Origin: Ovoidimarina sediminis
Lineage (GTDB): Bacteria > Pseudomonadota > Alphaproteobacteria > Rhodobacterales > Rhodobacteraceae
Assembly (NCBI RefSeq): GCF_032586175.1
Contig: NZ_JAWHTE010000012.1
Coordinates: 1 to 64,000, forward strand
Reading direction: 5' to 3'
DNA length: 64,000 nt
The position numbers and the translations under genes were made by a program. Position 1 is the first letter of the stretch. Each line of letters starts with the position of its first letter. Positions 50,332-58,106 of this stretch are shown here, in pieces. Below the pieces are notes generated by a model. It was not told where the DNA came from and ran no database searches. It worked only from the letters and a program-made list of their open reading frames with translations.

Positions 50332-50464
50332 TTTGGTCCCTTCCTGTCTCGCCGCGTCACGACGGCGGTTTCCCATAGTCATAAAGGAAAATCGGGCGCT
50401 GTCACGCCTGCGACACGCCATTTGGCGCGGTCTTTTGGCGCAATCGGAAGGAAAATCGAAGTGT

Positions 50465-50495
50465 TGTGATCACAGTTCGCAGACGTGTGATCACA
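50465..50495. promoter_or_regulatory. Pair of TGTGATCACA operators upstream of sdh
   Basis: TGTGATCACA occurs at 50465-50474 and 50486-50495, flanked as GTTGTGATCACA and TGTGATCACAAC, 21 bp apart (two helical turns). They lie about 135-165 bp before the sdhC ATG, upstream of the likely promoter, as expected for an activator. The same pair with the same spacing precedes sucC. Confidence 0.75.
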
Positions 50496-50544
50496 ACTTC
50501 ACCAGATCGCCGGAACATCCCGCGCCGGCGGGGTGACGGCAGCG

Positions 50545-50628
50545 TCAGCCCAGCTGCATCAGCAGCACCGGCACACCCAGCATGCCCGCCGCGATCAGCG
50601 TGATGGAAAGACCAAGTCCTTTGAACAT
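50545..50628 (-). CDS. Putative 27-aa single-pass membrane peptide
   Basis: Reading 50628 to 50545 gives MFKGLGLSITLIAAGM then LGVPVLLMQLG, a single hydrophobic helix with a basic start. GAGGA lies 8 bases before the ATG, which is a strong site in a region otherwise lacking genes. It lies upstream of the sdh operators and points towards sdh. Small membrane peptides are known to attach to respiratory complexes, but a link to Sdh here is a guess. No family recognised. Confidence 0.55.
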   Translation of the reverse strand: MFKGLGLSITLIAAGMLGVPVLLMQLG

Positions 50629-50747
50629 CGGGAAATCCTCTTCGCCCGTGGTTTGCCCTCCGCGGCGAGCTAGCGTTGCGCCCGCGAAGAGGCATGCGGC
50701 ACCTCGTCGCGCAGGCTCCGGGCCAGAGCTCCGCGCCGCTCCGCGGT

Positions 50748-51419
50748 TCAGCCCGGACGCCTCCGGCCGTCCAGCGCGCGCCGCGCCATCGCGATATGCG
50801 CATTGCGCAACGGGCTTTCGGAAAGCCCCGTATCAAGCTTCAGGTGCGATCCGTTCGGCGCCGCGACAAGAATGGGCGCGGGCTCCTCGCCCTCCAGCAG
50901 CGCCAGAATATCGCTGATCGACCAGTCGGTTTCCAGCCAGTCAAGCCCGTAGGCCTCGAACTGCCCGGCCAGGTCGCACGCCGCGGTCTCCGCCGCATCG
51001 GCAGTGGCGATCGGCCACACCCAGTCGAATTCCCACCCCCAGCGCCCCTTGGTCAGCGGCGGGCCGTTCCCGGGGCTCAGCACCCCGCGGATCGGCATCT
51101 GCGCCTCGCCGGGGCGCAGCCCCTTCGGCCCTGCCTTCAGATGGTCTTTCTGAAACGGATCGTCGGCCGCGCCATAGCCCGGCAGCGACAATCCGATCCG
51201 TACTGCCAGCGATGCGGTGGGGCAGTCGAGTGTCGCTGCCTGATAGGTCGAGAAGCTCGACAATTCGATATGGTCGATCCGCGCCCCCCGATGCCGCCAG
51301 AGCTTCCGGGGCGTCCCGTCATCGAACCCGGCCACCCTCAGAAGGGGCAGAACATGCCGCTTCAGCGCCGCGGTGGTGTCCTTCGCTGTCGCTGCCACGT
51401 CCACGCCTCCGGCCGTCAT
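50748..51419 (-). CDS. Hypothetical protein, DUF4304-like
   Basis: This 223-aa soluble protein has the pattern KDTTAALKRHVLPLLRVAGFDDGTPRKLWRHRGARIDHIELSSFS, which resembles DUF4304 proteins (a helix, GF, then an aromatic strand), followed by a Trp-rich segment (GRWGWEFDWVWPIATAD) and a helical end. No signal peptide. The second half does not resemble anything I know. It is a single gene between a repeat element and the 27-aa peptide. Confidence 0.65.
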   Translation of the reverse strand: MTAGGVDVAATAKDTTAALKRHVLPLLRVAGFDDGTPRKLWRHRGARIDHIELSSFSTYQAATLDCPTASLAVRIGLSLPGYGAADDPFQKDHLKAGPKGLRPGEAQMPIRGVLSPGNGPPLTKGRWGWEFDWVWPIATADAAETAACDLAGQFEAYGLDWLETDWSISDILALLEGEEPAPILVAAPNGSHLKLDTGLSESPLRNAHIAMARRALDGRRRPG

Positions 51420-51528
51420 CGTACAATCCCGACGCTAGGACCCGGCCCGGGCGCAGACAAGATCTGCGCCTGCCGCGGATGGGCAAACAAGACGCAGGCG
51501 CTCCCCCACGGCCTGCGGCCCGCCCGGG

Positions 51529-51600
51529 TCTTCATGTGGCCGGAAATATCCTCGGGGGGCCGCGCGGCACGCGCGGCGGGGGCAGACAGCCCCCTCCGTC
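51529..51600. repeat. REP-like palindromic element, copy 2
   Basis: The element reads TCTTCATGTGGCCGGAAATA, then TCCTCGGGGGG, a stem CCGCGCG-GCA-CGCGCGG and a second stem GGGGGC-AGACA-GCCCCC. It matches the copy at 34301-34369 in order and orientation with compensated stem changes. It lies just after the 3' end of mch. Confidence 0.7.
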
Positions 51601-51603
51601 CTC

Positions 51604-52635
51604 TCAGACCGGCACTGCCGCCCAGTAATCGATATCTAGAAGCACCTCGGGCAGATACCTTCCATCCGCACCGCGCAACACGAACGCATCGCCGGTCGTC
51701 GCCACCAGCCGAAGCCTCAGCGCCCCCACCCCGGGCGCTCCCGTCTCTGCCTTGTCAAGCACTTCCGACCAGGCCCGCAGGGTCGTCCCCGCGTAACAGG
51801 GGTTCGCATGTGCGCCCCCGTTCAGCGCCAGAATGGCCTGGGCATTCGCAAGCCCGTTGAACGACAGGGCGCGGGCCATCGAGATCACGTGCCCGCCATA
51901 GATCAGCCGCCGCCCGTCCTCGCGGGCACCTGCATCGAAATGCACCTTGGCGGTGTTCTGCCAGAGCCTCGTGGCCATCATGTGCTCGGCCTCCTCGACC
52001 GTCACACCATCCACATGGTCGATCGTCTCGCCGATCTCGTAATCGCCCCAGCGATGCGGTTCCCCCGCCAGGGCAAAATCGTAAGACGAGAAATCGAGGC
52101 CATCGGGCACCACCAGCCGCTCCGGCGCCACCGCATCGGCAAGCTCGGGGATCACCGTTTCCGGTGCCGGCGCGTCCGTATCCCGCTTCCGAACCATCAC
52201 CCATCGCACATAGTCCAGCACGGCGCGTCCGGTCTCATCGGTGCCGGTGGTCCGCACCCAGACCACACCCGACTTGCCGTTCGAGTTCTGCTTGACGCCG
52301 ATCACCTCGGAAGCGGCCGTCAGGCTCGCGCCCGGATAGACCGGCGCCAGCCACCGCCCCTCGGCATAACCGAGGTTGGCCACGGCATTGAGCGAGATGT
52401 CCGGCACCGTCTTGCCGAACACCGTGTGAAACACGATCAGGTCATCGAGCGGCGAGGCCGGAAGCCCCACCGACCGTGCGAACGCATCCGACGAATAAAG
52501 CGCCCCCCGCGCGGGGTAGAGCGCGTGATATAGCGCCCGCTCGCCCCCCGACAGTGTCCGCGGCACGGCATGGCGAATGGTCTCGCCCAGCCGGTAATCC
52601 TCGAAAAACCGCCCGGCATTCGTCTTCGATGTCAT
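51604..52635 (-). CDS. mch: Mesaconyl-CoA hydratase
   Basis: This 343-aa MaoC-type hydratase converts mesaconyl-CoA to beta-methylmalyl-CoA in the ethylmalonyl-CoA pathway. It has two hot-dog modules. The N-terminal GRFFEDYRLGETIRHAVPRTLSGGERALYHALYPARG and the second-module RWGDYEIGETIDHVDGVTVEEAEHMMATRLWQNTAKVHFD correspond to the characterised Rhodobacter enzyme, and length agrees. The ATG overlaps the stop of the DUF1737 gene, and mcl2, which uses its product, is in the same operon. Confidence 0.95.
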   Translation of the reverse strand: MTSKTNAGRFFEDYRLGETIRHAVPRTLSGGERALYHALYPARGALYSSDAFARSVGLPASPLDDLIVFHTVFGKTVPDISLNAVANLGYAEGRWLAPVYPGASLTAASEVIGVKQNSNGKSGVVWVRTTGTDETGRAVLDYVRWVMVRKRDTDAPAPETVIPELADAVAPERLVVPDGLDFSSYDFALAGEPHRWGDYEIGETIDHVDGVTVEEAEHMMATRLWQNTAKVHFDAGAREDGRRLIYGGHVISMARALSFNGLANAQAILALNGGAHANPCYAGTTLRAWSEVLDKAETGAPGVGALRLRLVATTGDAFVLRGADGRYLPEVLLDIDYWAAVPV

Positions 52636-52835
52636 AGGCTTCCCAGTTTAACATCGGGGTCATAGGGCCCCGCGACCTCTTTCGTCACCGCCTGCGCGCA
52701 GCGCATCACCCCGTTCGCGGCATCGAAGGCATAGGCCGGATCGCCGTGAAGCGACCAGCCGTCGGCAAGAGCCTTCGTCACCTTGTGACAGAACGCCGAC
52801 GTATCGTCGCCCGTCAGAAGCCGGTACGCGATCAT
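52632..52835 (-). CDS. DUF1737 domain protein
   Basis: This 67-aa soluble protein is of the type YRLLTGDDTSAFCHKVTKALADGWSLHGDPAYAFD, in which a short helix and a GW..G turn are conserved (DUF1737). It overlaps nnrU upstream and mch downstream by four bases each (ATGA), so it is translationally coupled to the pathway genes. Its function is unknown; small subunits or chaperones for the hydratase are possible. Confidence 0.8.
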   Translation of the reverse strand: MIAYRLLTGDDTSAFCHKVTKALADGWSLHGDPAYAFDAANGVMRCAQAVTKEVAGPYDPDVKLGSL

Positions 52836-53380
52836 CCCGGGAACGGCCTGTAGCCAAGCCAGGTGTGGATCCCTCCGATCACGGCGAAAACCACCACCGT
52901 GATCACCAGAAGCCGCACCGTGCCGCCAAGCGAACCGCCCTCGAACCGGTGATAGACGGGCTCGCTCGCGTTGATGATCCGCATCTCCGCCAGCGCCCAG
53001 ATGGCCAGCCCGCCGAACAGCACAAGCGATGCGAGATCGCCGTTGACCAGAAGATGCGCGACCGCCCAGACGACCATGCCGGTCAGCATCGGGTGCCGCA
53101 TCTTCGCGCGGAGCGGGCTTTTCGAACTGCCCAGTCCGAACAGGAACACCGCCCCAAGCATCAGAAGGTTGTTGATATGCACCATGAAGGCCGGCGGCTG
53201 CCAGACCGGCACGAACTCCGCCGCCTTGTAGCCAAAGATCATCGCCAGAACGCCGGCGAGGATCAGCACCGCCGCCACCCCCTTGCCGGCGTTGCCCATG
53301 GTCTCCCGCACCCCCGGCAGAACCCGTTTGAAGACATGGCCCGCCGTCCAGAGGGCGAGGCCCAGAATAAGAAGTGTCAT
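52832..53380 (-). CDS. NnrU family membrane protein
   Basis: This 182-aa inner-membrane protein has about five to six helices. The family sequence is present: LWTAGHVFKRVLPGVR, then MVHINNLLMLGAVFLFGLGSSKSP, MRHPMLTGMVVWAVAHLLVNGD and FGGLAIWALAEMRIINA, with conserved His residues that could bind a metal or haem. NnrU was first linked to denitrification, but no denitrification gene is present here. It overlaps mcl2 upstream and the DUF1737 gene downstream by four bases each. Confidence 0.9.
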   Translation of the reverse strand: MTLLILGLALWTAGHVFKRVLPGVRETMGNAGKGVAAVLILAGVLAMIFGYKAAEFVPVWQPPAFMVHINNLLMLGAVFLFGLGSSKSPLRAKMRHPMLTGMVVWAVAHLLVNGDLASLVLFGGLAIWALAEMRIINASEPVYHRFEGGSLGGTVRLLVITVVVFAVIGGIHTWLGYRPFPG

Positions 53381-54234
53381 GCGCCCTCCAAGGCCCGTAT
53401 CGCATCGCGCCGGGCCAGGAGCGCCCGCGCGGTGGCGACATGCAGGTTCTCTACGATCCGGCCGTCCACCACGGCCACACCTTCGCCCTTCGCGGCGGCT
53501 TCGTCAAAGGCCGCGATATGGCGCTCGGCCAACGCGATATCGGCCTCCGAGGGGCCGAACACCTCATTCGCAATCGCAACCTGCGCGGGGTGGATCAGCG
53601 TCTTGCCATCCATTCCCAGATCGCGGCCCTGCTCGCATTCGGCCCGAAGCCCCGCGTCGTCCTTGAATGCGTTGTAGACACCGTCGACGCACGGGATCCC
53701 CGCCGCCCGCGCCGCCAGAAGACAGGTCTGCAAGGCCTGCATCAGGGGCAGCCGGTCGGGCCGGAACCGCGCCTGAAGCTCTTTCGCGAGATCGTTCGTC
53801 CCCAGAACGAACCCCGTCATCGCGCCGTGCCCCGCGATTTCCTGCGCGTTCAGGATGCCCTCGGGCGTCTCCATCATCGCCCAGAGCGCGGCGCCCGGCA
53901 CCCGCGCCGCCACCCGGTCGAGATCCGCCGCTCCCCCAACCTTCGGCAGAAGGATCGCGTCGCAATCCATCGCCGCGGCGGCGTCCAGATCGGCCTGCCC
54001 CCACTCGGTGTCGAGCCCGTTCACCCGCACCAGCCGTGCCCGCGCACCGTATCCGCCCTCGGACAGCGCGGCCGCAAGCGTCTCGCGCGCCGCCGCCTTC
54101 TCTTCCGGCGCAACCGCATCCTCCAGGTCGAAGATGATCGCATCCACGGGCAGGCCCCGCGCCTTTTCCAGCGCCCGCGCCTTCGAGGCGGGAATGTACA
54201 GCACCGATCTCCACGGCCGCTCCGACCAGTTCAT
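53377..54234 (-). CDS. mcl2: (3S)-malyl-CoA thioesterase, CitE-like
   Basis: This 285-aa CitE-fold enzyme hydrolyses (3S)-malyl-CoA to malate in the ethylmalonyl-CoA pathway. Seen: RSVLYIPASKARALEKARGLPVD, Mg-site IIFDLEDAVAPEEK, Arg in VRVNGLDTEWG, MMETPEGILNAQEI with the second Mg-Glu, and GMDGKTLIHPAQVAIAN. Short length and association with mch favour Mcl2 over malyl-CoA lyase Mcl1. It is the first gene of the operon mcl2-nnrU-DUF1737-mch. ATG 54234 fits the family N-terminus. Confidence 0.92.
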   Translation of the reverse strand: MNWSERPWRSVLYIPASKARALEKARGLPVDAIIFDLEDAVAPEEKAAARETLAAALSEGGYGARARLVRVNGLDTEWGQADLDAAAAMDCDAILLPKVGGAADLDRVAARVPGAALWAMMETPEGILNAQEIAGHGAMTGFVLGTNDLAKELQARFRPDRLPLMQALQTCLLAARAAGIPCVDGVYNAFKDDAGLRAECEQGRDLGMDGKTLIHPAQVAIANEVFGPSEADIALAERHIAAFDEAAAKGEGVAVVDGRIVENLHVATARALLARRDAIRALEGA

Positions 54235-54428
54235 TCGCCTAACTCCGCAATAATCTTGCGCGTGAAAGCACGTCCGAGCAGGAAATGGCAAGCACATTCT
54301 CGCCGCAGCGCAGCGGAGCGCCCCGTTAACCATATCTTCGCGGCTCTTGCCCGATAGTGGCCCCACAGATCCCACGACCGGCCCTCCGGTCCCCAGCGGC
54401 CAGAACGGCCTTGAAAGGGAACGCCCTC

Positions 54429-54749
54429 ATGACCCGTCACCTCTTCACCGTGTCGCTCGGCTTCGGCCTCTTGATCCTCTGCGCAAGCTTCGCCTTCGCA
54501 CAACAGGCCCGCAACTGCGCGCCCCGCGACGTCGTCCTCACCATCCTCGCCGAACGCTATGGCGAAACGCGCCAGTCGATCGGCATCGGCACCGACAATC
54601 AGGTGATGGAAGTGTTCGCCTCCGAAGAATCCGGCAGCTGGACGATCACGGTCACCCTGCCCAATGGCATGACCTGCCTAATGGCCTCGGGCCAGTCGTT
54701 CGAGGAATTGACCGAAGGGCCGCTCGTGCCTGAAGGCTCGGCCCTCTGA
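54429..54749 (+). CDS. Small secreted hypothetical protein
   Basis: This 106-aa exported protein has a signal peptide (1-23, ASFAFA) and a mature part with two Cys (RNCAPRDVVLTILAERYGETRQSIG and GMTCLMASG) that may form a disulfide. The strands NQVMEVFASEESGSWTITVTLP suggest a small beta fold. AAAGGGAAC precedes ATG 54429. A TTAACCAT lies about 95 bp upstream. It resembles secreted proteins common in Rhodobacterales, but I assign no function. Confidence 0.7.
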   Translation: MTRHLFTVSLGFGLLILCASFAFAQQARNCAPRDVVLTILAERYGETRQSIGIGTDNQVMEVFASEESGSWTITVTLPNGMTCLMASGQSFEELTEGPLVPEGSAL

Positions 54750-54756
54750 CCGGGCC

Positions 54757-55509
54757 TCAGGTGGCCGCGTCGTAGATCAGCTTCACGCCGGCCCCCACCA
54801 GCATCACATATGTCAGGGCAAAGAACAGGCGTTCCGGCACCAGCCGGTGCGCCTTCACGCCGATCCATGCGCCCAGAAGCGCGAAGGGCGCAAGCCAGAG
54901 CGTTGCGGTGATCGTTTCCGCCGTGAAGATGCCGATCGCGGCATAGGGCACGGCCTTCACGAGGTTCACGGCCCAGAACACCAGGACAGTCGTCGCCTGG
55001 TAGGTGGTCTTCGACAGGCCCCGGCCCAGCAGATAGACGGCGACCGGCGGCCCGCCCGCATGGCTCACGAAGCTCGTGAACCCCGAAATCACGCCGGTCG
55101 CCAGCCCGACAGAGGCGGGCATTTCCCGCGCCGCACTCGCCACCAGCATCCGCCGCCCGAAAAGCTGCCAGGCCACGAACCCCAGCGCGATCACCCCGAT
55201 CAGCACCCGGAACACATCCGCCGGCGCCACCTGCCAAAGCACGATTCCCAGAACCACGCCCGGCACCCCGCCGACGATCAGAAGTTTCGCGTCGGGCCAG
55301 CTCCATTGCCGCCAATACGGCCTCAGCGTCACCGCATCGACCAGCATCAACAAGGGCAGCATCACTCCCAGCGCCATCCCCGGCTCCACCACCAGCGCCA
55401 GCAACGGCGTCGCGGCGAATGCCGCGCCCGAACCGAAGCCGCCTTTCGAGACCCCGGCAAAGATCACCGCCGGAATCGCGAGCGCAACAAAGAGAGGATC
55501 CGTGAACAT
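54757..55509 (-). CDS. TauE/SafE family exporter
   Basis: This 250-aa membrane protein has about eight helices in two halves. The first half carries GVSKGGFGSGAAFAATPLLAL, the second FVSHAGGPPVAVYLLGRGLSK, which is the form of the motif seen in TauE/SafE proteins without the GVGGG repeat. Family substrates include sulfite and organosulfonates. ATG 55509 is used because the longer frame begins with a non-hydrophobic, unlikely extension. It converges with the secreted-protein gene at 54429 and diverges from mdh. Confidence 0.9.
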   Translation of the reverse strand: MFTDPLFVALAIPAVIFAGVSKGGFGSGAAFAATPLLALVVEPGMALGVMLPLLMLVDAVTLRPYWRQWSWPDAKLLIVGGVPGVVLGIVLWQVAPADVFRVLIGVIALGFVAWQLFGRRMLVASAAREMPASVGLATGVISGFTSFVSHAGGPPVAVYLLGRGLSKTTYQATTVLVFWAVNLVKAVPYAAIGIFTAETITATLWLAPFALLGAWIGVKAHRLVPERLFFALTYVMLVGAGVKLIYDAAT

Positions 55510-55687
55510 CGGCGCAGTCTTAACCGATGCCCCCGGATCGTCAGCCCCAAAATCATCCAGACCGGACGTGGCGGGGCGCATCGTATCCGCCTGGGCAGCC
55601 TCCAAGCCGCACCCCCGGCCCCTTGCACGCCCCGCCCCCTGCCGCTACGCAACCGGGCGAGACCACAGCAACTCCGGAGACACTCCC

Positions 55688-56650
55688 ATGGCCAGACCCA
55701 AGATCGCTCTGATCGGCGCAGGCCAGATCGGCGGCACCCTCGCCCATCTCGCAGCGCTTAAGGAACTGGGCGATGTCGTCCTCTTCGACATCGCCGAAGG
55801 CATCCCCCAGGGCAAGGCGCTCGATATCGCCGAATCGGGCCCGGCCGAGAAGTTTGACGCCGCGCTCACCGGCACGAACGACTACGAAGATATCGCGGGC
55901 GCCAATGTCTGCATCGTCACCGCCGGCGTGGCGCGCAAGCCGGGGATGAGCCGCGACGATCTTCTGGGCATCAACCTCAAGGTCATGAAATCCGTCGGCG
56001 AGGGCATCGCAAAGCACGCCCCCGACGCCTTCGTCATCTGCATCACCAACCCGCTCGACGCGATGGTCTGGGCGCTGCGCGAATTCTCGGGCCTGCCGCA
56101 TGAGAAGGTCTGCGGCATGGCAGGCGTCCTCGACTCTGCCCGCTTCCGCCACTTCCTGTCGGTCGAATTCGACGTCTCGATGAAGGATGTCACCGCCTTC
56201 GTCCTCGGCGGCCACGGCGACACGATGGTGCCGCTCACCCGCTACTCCACCGTTGCCGGCATCCCGCTCCCCGACCTCGTCGAAATGGGCTGGACGACGC
56301 AGGAAAAACTCGACGGCATCGTACAGCGCACCCGTGACGGCGGGGCCGAGATCGTGGGCCTCCTGAAGACCGGATCGGCCTATTACGCCCCCGCCACATC
56401 GGCGATCGAGATGGCCGAAAGCTACTTGAAGGATCAGAAGCGCCTCCTGCCCTGCGCCGCGTATTGCGACGGCCAGTTCGGGCTTTCCGGCCTCTATGTC
56501 GGCGTACCCACGGTGATCGGCGCCGGCGGCATCGAGCGCATCGTCGACATCAAGCTTCAGGGCGAGGAACAGGCCATGTTCGACAAGTCCGTCGAGGCCG
56601 TGAAGGGCCTCGTCGAGGCCTGCAAGGGGATCGACGCAAGCCTCGCATAG
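55688..56650 (+). CDS. mdh: Malate dehydrogenase
   Basis: This 320-aa NAD-dependent TCA enzyme oxidises malate to oxaloacetate. Signatures: KIALIGAGQIGGTLAHLAALKELG, the NAD-selecting Asp in VVLFDIAEGIPQGKALD, ITNPLDAMVW, GMAGVLDSARFRHFL with substrate Arg, and the active-site His in LGGHGDTMVPL. It is of the LDH-like type usual in alphaproteobacteria. CGGAGAC lies before the ATG. It is the first of the mdh-suc gene cluster. Confidence 0.98.
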   Translation: MARPKIALIGAGQIGGTLAHLAALKELGDVVLFDIAEGIPQGKALDIAESGPAEKFDAALTGTNDYEDIAGANVCIVTAGVARKPGMSRDDLLGINLKVMKSVGEGIAKHAPDAFVICITNPLDAMVWALREFSGLPHEKVCGMAGVLDSARFRHFLSVEFDVSMKDVTAFVLGGHGDTMVPLTRYSTVAGIPLPDLVEMGWTTQEKLDGIVQRTRDGGAEIVGLLKTGSAYYAPATSAIEMAESYLKDQKRLLPCAAYCDGQFGLSGLYVGVPTVIGAGGIERIVDIKLQGEEQAMFDKSVEAVKGLVEACKGIDASLA

Positions 56651-56659
56651 GCGCTATGC

Positions 56660-56691
56660 TCCCCCGGGCGCGAACCTGCATCCCCGGGGGA
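56660..56691 (+). promoter_or_regulatory. GC hairpin covering the ribosome site of the 402-aa gene
   Basis: A 9-bp stem (56660-56668 with 56683-56691) ends in GGGGGAAG, the only Shine-Dalgarno-like sequence for the gene at 56700. No T tract follows, so translation control or transcript processing after mdh is more likely than termination. Confidence 0.4.
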
Positions 56692-56699
56692 AGCCTGCG

Positions 56700-57908
56700 A
56701 TGAAGAAACTTCTCATCCTGCTCCTGCTCGTGCCGCTTTCGGCCTACGGGCAGGATGCCGACATCTCGCGACAACTTGCCGATAACGGCCTCGCGGCCAC
56801 CGAAGACGCGCTGAGCACGATTGCGGAACCCTCCGCCTCGGATCGCTTCGCGCTCGGCGGCGTGCGGTTCCTGCGCGCGATCGAGCAAAGCCTTCAGACG
56901 CGCTGGCATCACGGGCTCGACACCGCCACCCTGCCGATCCCTGTCCTGCGCCTGCCCCTGCCGCCCAACCCCGATGCCGTCGCGGCGCCGGCAGACATCA
57001 TCGAAACGCTCTTCGCCGATCTCGCGGCGGGCATGGACAGCGCGCGCACCGCTCTCGCGCCGATCTCGGATGGCGACGATGTGGCCCTGCGGATCGATCT
57101 CAACGCGCTCTGGTTCGACATCAACGCAAACGGCACGCGCGATCCTGGTGAGGATCTGGCACAGGCGTTCTTCGCCAGCATGGGCGCCCCGACTGGCGCG
57201 GTTGGGCGGATGACCCTGCCCACCGTCCGCTTCGACACCGCCGATACGGCCTGGCTCGCGGCCTATACCCACCTTCTCTCCGGCGTTGCGAACCTCGTTC
57301 AGGCCTTCGACACGGCCGATGCCATCAGCCGGGTGCGTGACGGTGCGGCAACGCTGGCCACGCTTCGCGACGAAACGGGCCAGCCGCACATGGATATCGG
57401 CTCCATCATGATCGGCGCGCCCGAAGGCACGCTCGATCTCGTCCTCACCGTCTATCTCGCGCTCCGCACCGATCCCGATCCGGCGCACACCCGCGCCGCC
57501 CGCACGCACCTCCTCGCCATGGTGGCCGAGAACCGCCGCTTCTGGGCGCGTGTCGCTACGGAAACCGACAATGACGCCGAATGGATCCCGAACGCGGCGC
57601 AAACCGCCGCCCTCGGCTTCGATCTGCCGCCCGAAACCTCCGAACGCTGGCAGGCCGTCCTGTCCGATGCCGAGGGCCTCCTGACCGGCCGCCTCCTCAT
57701 CCCGCACTGGCGCTTCGGTCCGGGGATCGGCGTCAACCTCCGGCGCCTCCTCAACGATCCGATCCCGGTGCACCTCGTCGAATGGATCCACGGGCTAGAT
57801 CTTCTGCCCTACACCGAAACGGGCGAACCGGTATCCGACACCAACTGGCGCGCCTTCGCCGCCATGGCCTCGGGCAATGCCGGACTCTACGTTCTGATCC
57901 TGAACTGA
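56700..57908 (+). CDS. Secreted hypothetical protein between mdh and sucC
   Basis: This 402-aa exported protein has an N-terminal signal peptide (KKLLILLLLVPLSAYG). The mature part is helical and rich in Asp and Ala. Near residue 140 it carries DINANGTRDPGED, an EF-hand-like calcium-binding loop (Asp, Asn, Asn, Thr, Asp at coordinating positions), in the context LNALWFDINANGTRDPGEDLAQAFF. It contains no Cys. No enzyme family is recognised. Its place between mdh and sucC, near six other secreted proteins, suggests a link to that group. Confidence 0.8.
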   Translation: MKKLLILLLLVPLSAYGQDADISRQLADNGLAATEDALSTIAEPSASDRFALGGVRFLRAIEQSLQTRWHHGLDTATLPIPVLRLPLPPNPDAVAAPADIIETLFADLAAGMDSARTALAPISDGDDVALRIDLNALWFDINANGTRDPGEDLAQAFFASMGAPTGAVGRMTLPTVRFDTADTAWLAAYTHLLSGVANLVQAFDTADAISRVRDGAATLATLRDETGQPHMDIGSIMIGAPEGTLDLVLTVYLALRTDPDPAHTRAARTHLLAMVAENRRFWARVATETDNDAEWIPNAAQTAALGFDLPPETSERWQAVLSDAEGLLTGRLLIPHWRFGPGIGVNLRRLLNDPIPVHLVEWIHGLDLLPYTETGEPVSDTNWRAFAAMASGNAGLYVLILN

Positions 57909-57921
57909 AGCCCGCGAATCA

Positions 57922-58000
57922 TGTGATCACACCCCGCCACACCCATCGGCGGGCTCATCCTCCGCGGGTTGTGATCACACTTTTTAATCGTGTGATCACA
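57922..58000. promoter_or_regulatory. Three TGTGATCACA operators upstream of sucC
   Basis: TGTGATCACA occurs at 57922-57931, 57970-57979 and 57991-58000. The last two are 21 bp apart, as at sdh; the first is 48 bp farther. A possible -10 (TATTCT, 58049-58054) puts the sites at about -60 to -140, where an activator would bind. No other copy was seen outside these two operons. Confidence 0.75.
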
Positions 58001-58106
58001 AATGTCGGATTTTCCCCCAAATCCGCCCCTGCAAGGCAGATAACCGTTTATTCTCAGGCAAAACCCGTGCCATCCCTAGGGAAACGAGCCCAAGGGGAAC
58101 ATCTCA

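Noticed and set aside
50465..50495. Reading the TGTGATCACA sites as CRP or FNR boxes
   Set aside because: CRP needs TGTGA-N6-TCACA and FNR needs TTGAT-N4-ATCAA; here the half-sites abut with no spacer, so neither fits.
54326..54333. TTAACCAT, a CtrA half-site, before the secreted-protein gene at 54429
   Set aside because: A single 8-bp half-site can occur by chance in 64 kb; without a second site it is not evidence of CtrA control.
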